Assembly: GCF_002355595.1 (NCBI RefSeq)
Contig: NZ_AP017422.1
Coordinates: 6,080,823 to 6,144,822 of the forward strand
From: Filimonas lacunae
GTDB taxonomy: Bacteria; Bacteroidota; Bacteroidia; Chitinophagales; Chitinophagaceae
DNA length: 64,000 nucleotides
Direction: 5' to 3'
The position numbers were made by a program, and so were the translations under genes. The notes under the pieces were generated by a model, which saw only the letters and a program-made list of their open reading frames with translations, did not search any database and was not told the origin of the DNA. Positions 62,603 through 64,000 of the stretch are shown here, piece after piece (the stretch's first letter is position 1; the number at the start of each line of letters is the position of its first letter).

Positions 62603-63850
62603 TTAAGGGTGAATAGTGATATTTTGTACATTTTTATACCGGCTCATATCCGATATAATCACCACTTCACCCGGCTGCACATTGCCTTTGATTTCTACGT
62701 AATCAAAATTGCTCAGCCCTATTTCCACACTTCTTCGCCGCGCCACCCCGTTCTTTACCACAAAAATGTCCTGTAAAGCAGGCCCTTTAAACGCTGGTCC
62801 ATTAGCCAACCGCAACACCTGTTTATGGCTTTCGGTAACCACATACACTTCTACTTTCATGTTGGGCCTTAACAAAGCATAACCCGCAGTATCAGGCTGC
62901 ACTTCAAAACCTGCAATATTGTTTTGCACAGAGGGTTGAATATGAGTAATCACACCACGTATACGACTATCGTTCACTTTCACAATAACCGGTTGTCCAT
63001 TGTACAATTGTGGCAGGTAAGTATCAGTAATGCTTCCCTGTATAGTAAAGCTGCTTAAATCGGCAATACGTGCCACAGGCTCGCCTTCATGAATGGCAAT
63101 ACCTACATTCCTGTTCACCCAGGTAACCACACCGTGACGGCTGGCAGAAACTTTGGCCTGTGCTAACTTATGCTGTAATTGCTTCAACTCGTTTTCCTGA
63201 ATGCTGGCAGTAATGGCCGCTTCGCGCAGTTGCAGCTGCATGGTCTGTTGCCGGTTCGTCAGGTCGTTTTCCAGTTGCTGTTTTTCCAGGCGCGCCACCT
63301 TTAATTCCAGCTCTGCTTTCTCTATGCTTTCCCGGGTACCGCCACCTGCCTTGTATAAACGCTTTGCGTTTTCTACATCGGCTTCCAGGCTGGCTATGCG
63401 CAAGTGTTTTACCTCATTGTTCGATTGCAGATCGTAATAGCTTTTATCTAACTCCAGCTTTAGTTTTCGCATATCGTTATGCCTAGATTCCAGCTGAAAT
63501 GTCAATTTCTCATAATCCGTTTGTGCAGTGGCTTTATCCAGCAATAGCACTGGCGTACCGGCTTCTACCGTACTTCCTGGCGGTAGCAATACCTGGCGGA
63601 TAGTGGCGTTTACTGAACTACTAATGGTTTCTTCAAAAGCAGGCAGTACCTCACCTGAAGCAGTAAGCGTGTTTTCAATATCACCCATTTCTACCGCGGC
63701 CGTCATCACCTTGTCACTGTCCAACGTCACTCCCACCCAGGCATGTATGCTCCATAACAACACAGCCAGTAATAACAGCAGTCCGCCTGTATACCACAGT
63801 AGTTGCTTTAGTTTGGTTCTTTTTACTTCCGTTTCAATAATTGTATCCAT
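62603..63850 (-). CDS. Periplasmic adaptor (HlyD/MacA-like) of the MacAB-TolC-type efflux system
   Basis: The 415-aa product has one N-terminal membrane segment (about 17-38, LLWYTGGLLLLLAVLLWSIH), a lipoyl-like half (SSVNATIRQVLLPPGSTVEA), a coiled coil (about 105-215), the second lipoyl half (VTWVNRNVGIAIHEGEPVAR), a beta-barrel and a membrane-proximal domain (GEVVIISDMSRYKNV). It is the first gene of a seven-gene operon (adaptor, TolC, ATPase, permease, permease, NtrC-type regulator, kinase). A sigma-54-like promoter starts only about 25 bp upstream. The exported compound is unknown; relatives export antibiotics, peptides or lipids. Confidence 0.93.
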   Translation of the reverse strand: MDTIIETEVKRTKLKQLLWYTGGLLLLLAVLLWSIHAWVGVTLDSDKVMTAAVEMGDIENTLTASGEVLPAFEETISSSVNATIRQVLLPPGSTVEAGTPVLLLDKATAQTDYEKLTFQLESRHNDMRKLKLELDKSYYDLQSNNEVKHLRIASLEADVENAKRLYKAGGGTRESIEKAELELKVARLEKQQLENDLTNRQQTMQLQLREAAITASIQENELKQLQHKLAQAKVSASRHGVVTWVNRNVGIAIHEGEPVARIADLSSFTIQGSITDTYLPQLYNGQPVIVKVNDSRIRGVITHIQPSVQNNIAGFEVQPDTAGYALLRPNMKVEVYVVTESHKQVLRLANGPAFKGPALQDIFVVKNGVARRRSVEIGLSNFDYVEIKGNVQPGEVVIISDMSRYKNVQNITIHP

Positions 63851-63874
63851 ACAAACAATGATGACGGAAGGGTT

Positions 63875-63889
63875 TCAAGAGGGATGCCA
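63875..63889 (-). promoter_or_regulatory. Sigma-54 (-24/-12) promoter-like element of the efflux operon
   Basis: The minus strand reads TGGCATCCCTCTTGA. The consensus is TGGCAC-G-N4-TTGC: the GG at -24 and the TTG before -12 are at the right distance, but the last base is A where C is usual. The predicted start of transcription lies near 63863, leaving a leader of about a dozen bases before the start codon at 63850. Confidence 0.6.
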
Positions 63890-63939
63890 AACCTAATACA
63901 TTCACTATGATGCACTTACGCCATCTCACAGACGTTTTT

Positions 63940-63957
63940 TTGTCCGGTATCGGACAA
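63940..63957. promoter_or_regulatory. 18-bp dyad, candidate enhancer site for the NtrC-type regulator
   Basis: TTGTCCGGTATCGGACAA has perfect 7-bp arms (TTGTCCG / CGGACAA) around GTAT. Its centre lies about 85 bp upstream of the predicted sigma-54 start, the usual distance for an activator site bound by a Fis-type helix-turn-helix dimer. Confidence 0.55.
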
Positions 63958-64000
63958 GTTGTTTGTTATTGGGAAAAGAAGGGTGTTAGCTAATTAAAAA

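Overview
The window looks like chromosomal DNA of a Bacteroidota species, most likely Chitinophagaceae. The evidence is four SusC/SusD outer-membrane pairs, Bacteroidota-type ECF sigma/FecR pairs, a Por (type IX) secretion C-terminal tail, a GldF/GldG-like ABC system, and moderate GC with intergenic regions rich in A and T. No tRNA, rRNA, CRISPR array or intact insertion sequence was seen. Almost all genes lie on the minus strand; only two are on the plus strand (10951-11655 and 31690-33960). Family calls rest on reading motifs, not on database searches.

Layout. 1-1640: a small EF-hand-like glycine-rich protein, then about 1 kb without genes that is filled by a degenerate 21-bp tandem array with a palindromic GGTTAACC core. 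1640-10815: locus 1 (ECF sigma, FecR, SusC with STN domain, SusD, GH3 glucosidase). 10951-11655: a secreted protein with two TonB-C-terminal-like repeats. 11729-19939: locus 2, a compact operon SusC-SusD-GH30-GH35 with no adjacent regulator, suited to a beta-galactan-type substrate. 20319-31472: locus 3 (AraC regulator, ECF sigma, FecR, SusC with STN, SusD, and a thioredoxin/alpha-beta-hydrolase fusion). 31690-33960: a PL9-like pectate lyase with a type IX sorting tail. 34034-34480: a CheY-like receiver protein.

34754-47833: locus 4, a tight operon of FecR (no sigma partner seen), SusC with STN, SusD, a metzincin-type zinc metalloprotease, a TlpA-like thioredoxin, an ABC ATPase and a GldF-GldG-like fused permease. 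Its content suggests protein or peptide rather than glycan as substrate. 48182-52618: an ABC/HlyD/TolC export trio whose ATPase has lost several catalytic motifs. 52907-55246: a siderophore-type TonB-dependent receptor. 55355-63850: a seven-gene operon encoding a MacAB-TolC-like efflux system (adaptor, TolC, ATPase, two FtsX-type permeases) followed by its own sigma-54 response regulator and histidine kinase. A -24/-12-like promoter and an 18-bp dyad lie just upstream of this operon.

The SusC proteins that carry an STN signalling domain (loci 1, 3, 4) are the ones next to FecR genes; the one without STN (locus 2) has none. Substrate import and transcription are therefore probably coupled through STN-FecR-ECF sigma signalling in three of the four loci. 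Terminator-like hairpins between susD and the downstream enzyme gene in loci 1 and 3, and plus-strand terminator-like hairpins in the FecR-SusC gaps of loci 1 and 4, suggest further RNA-level control.
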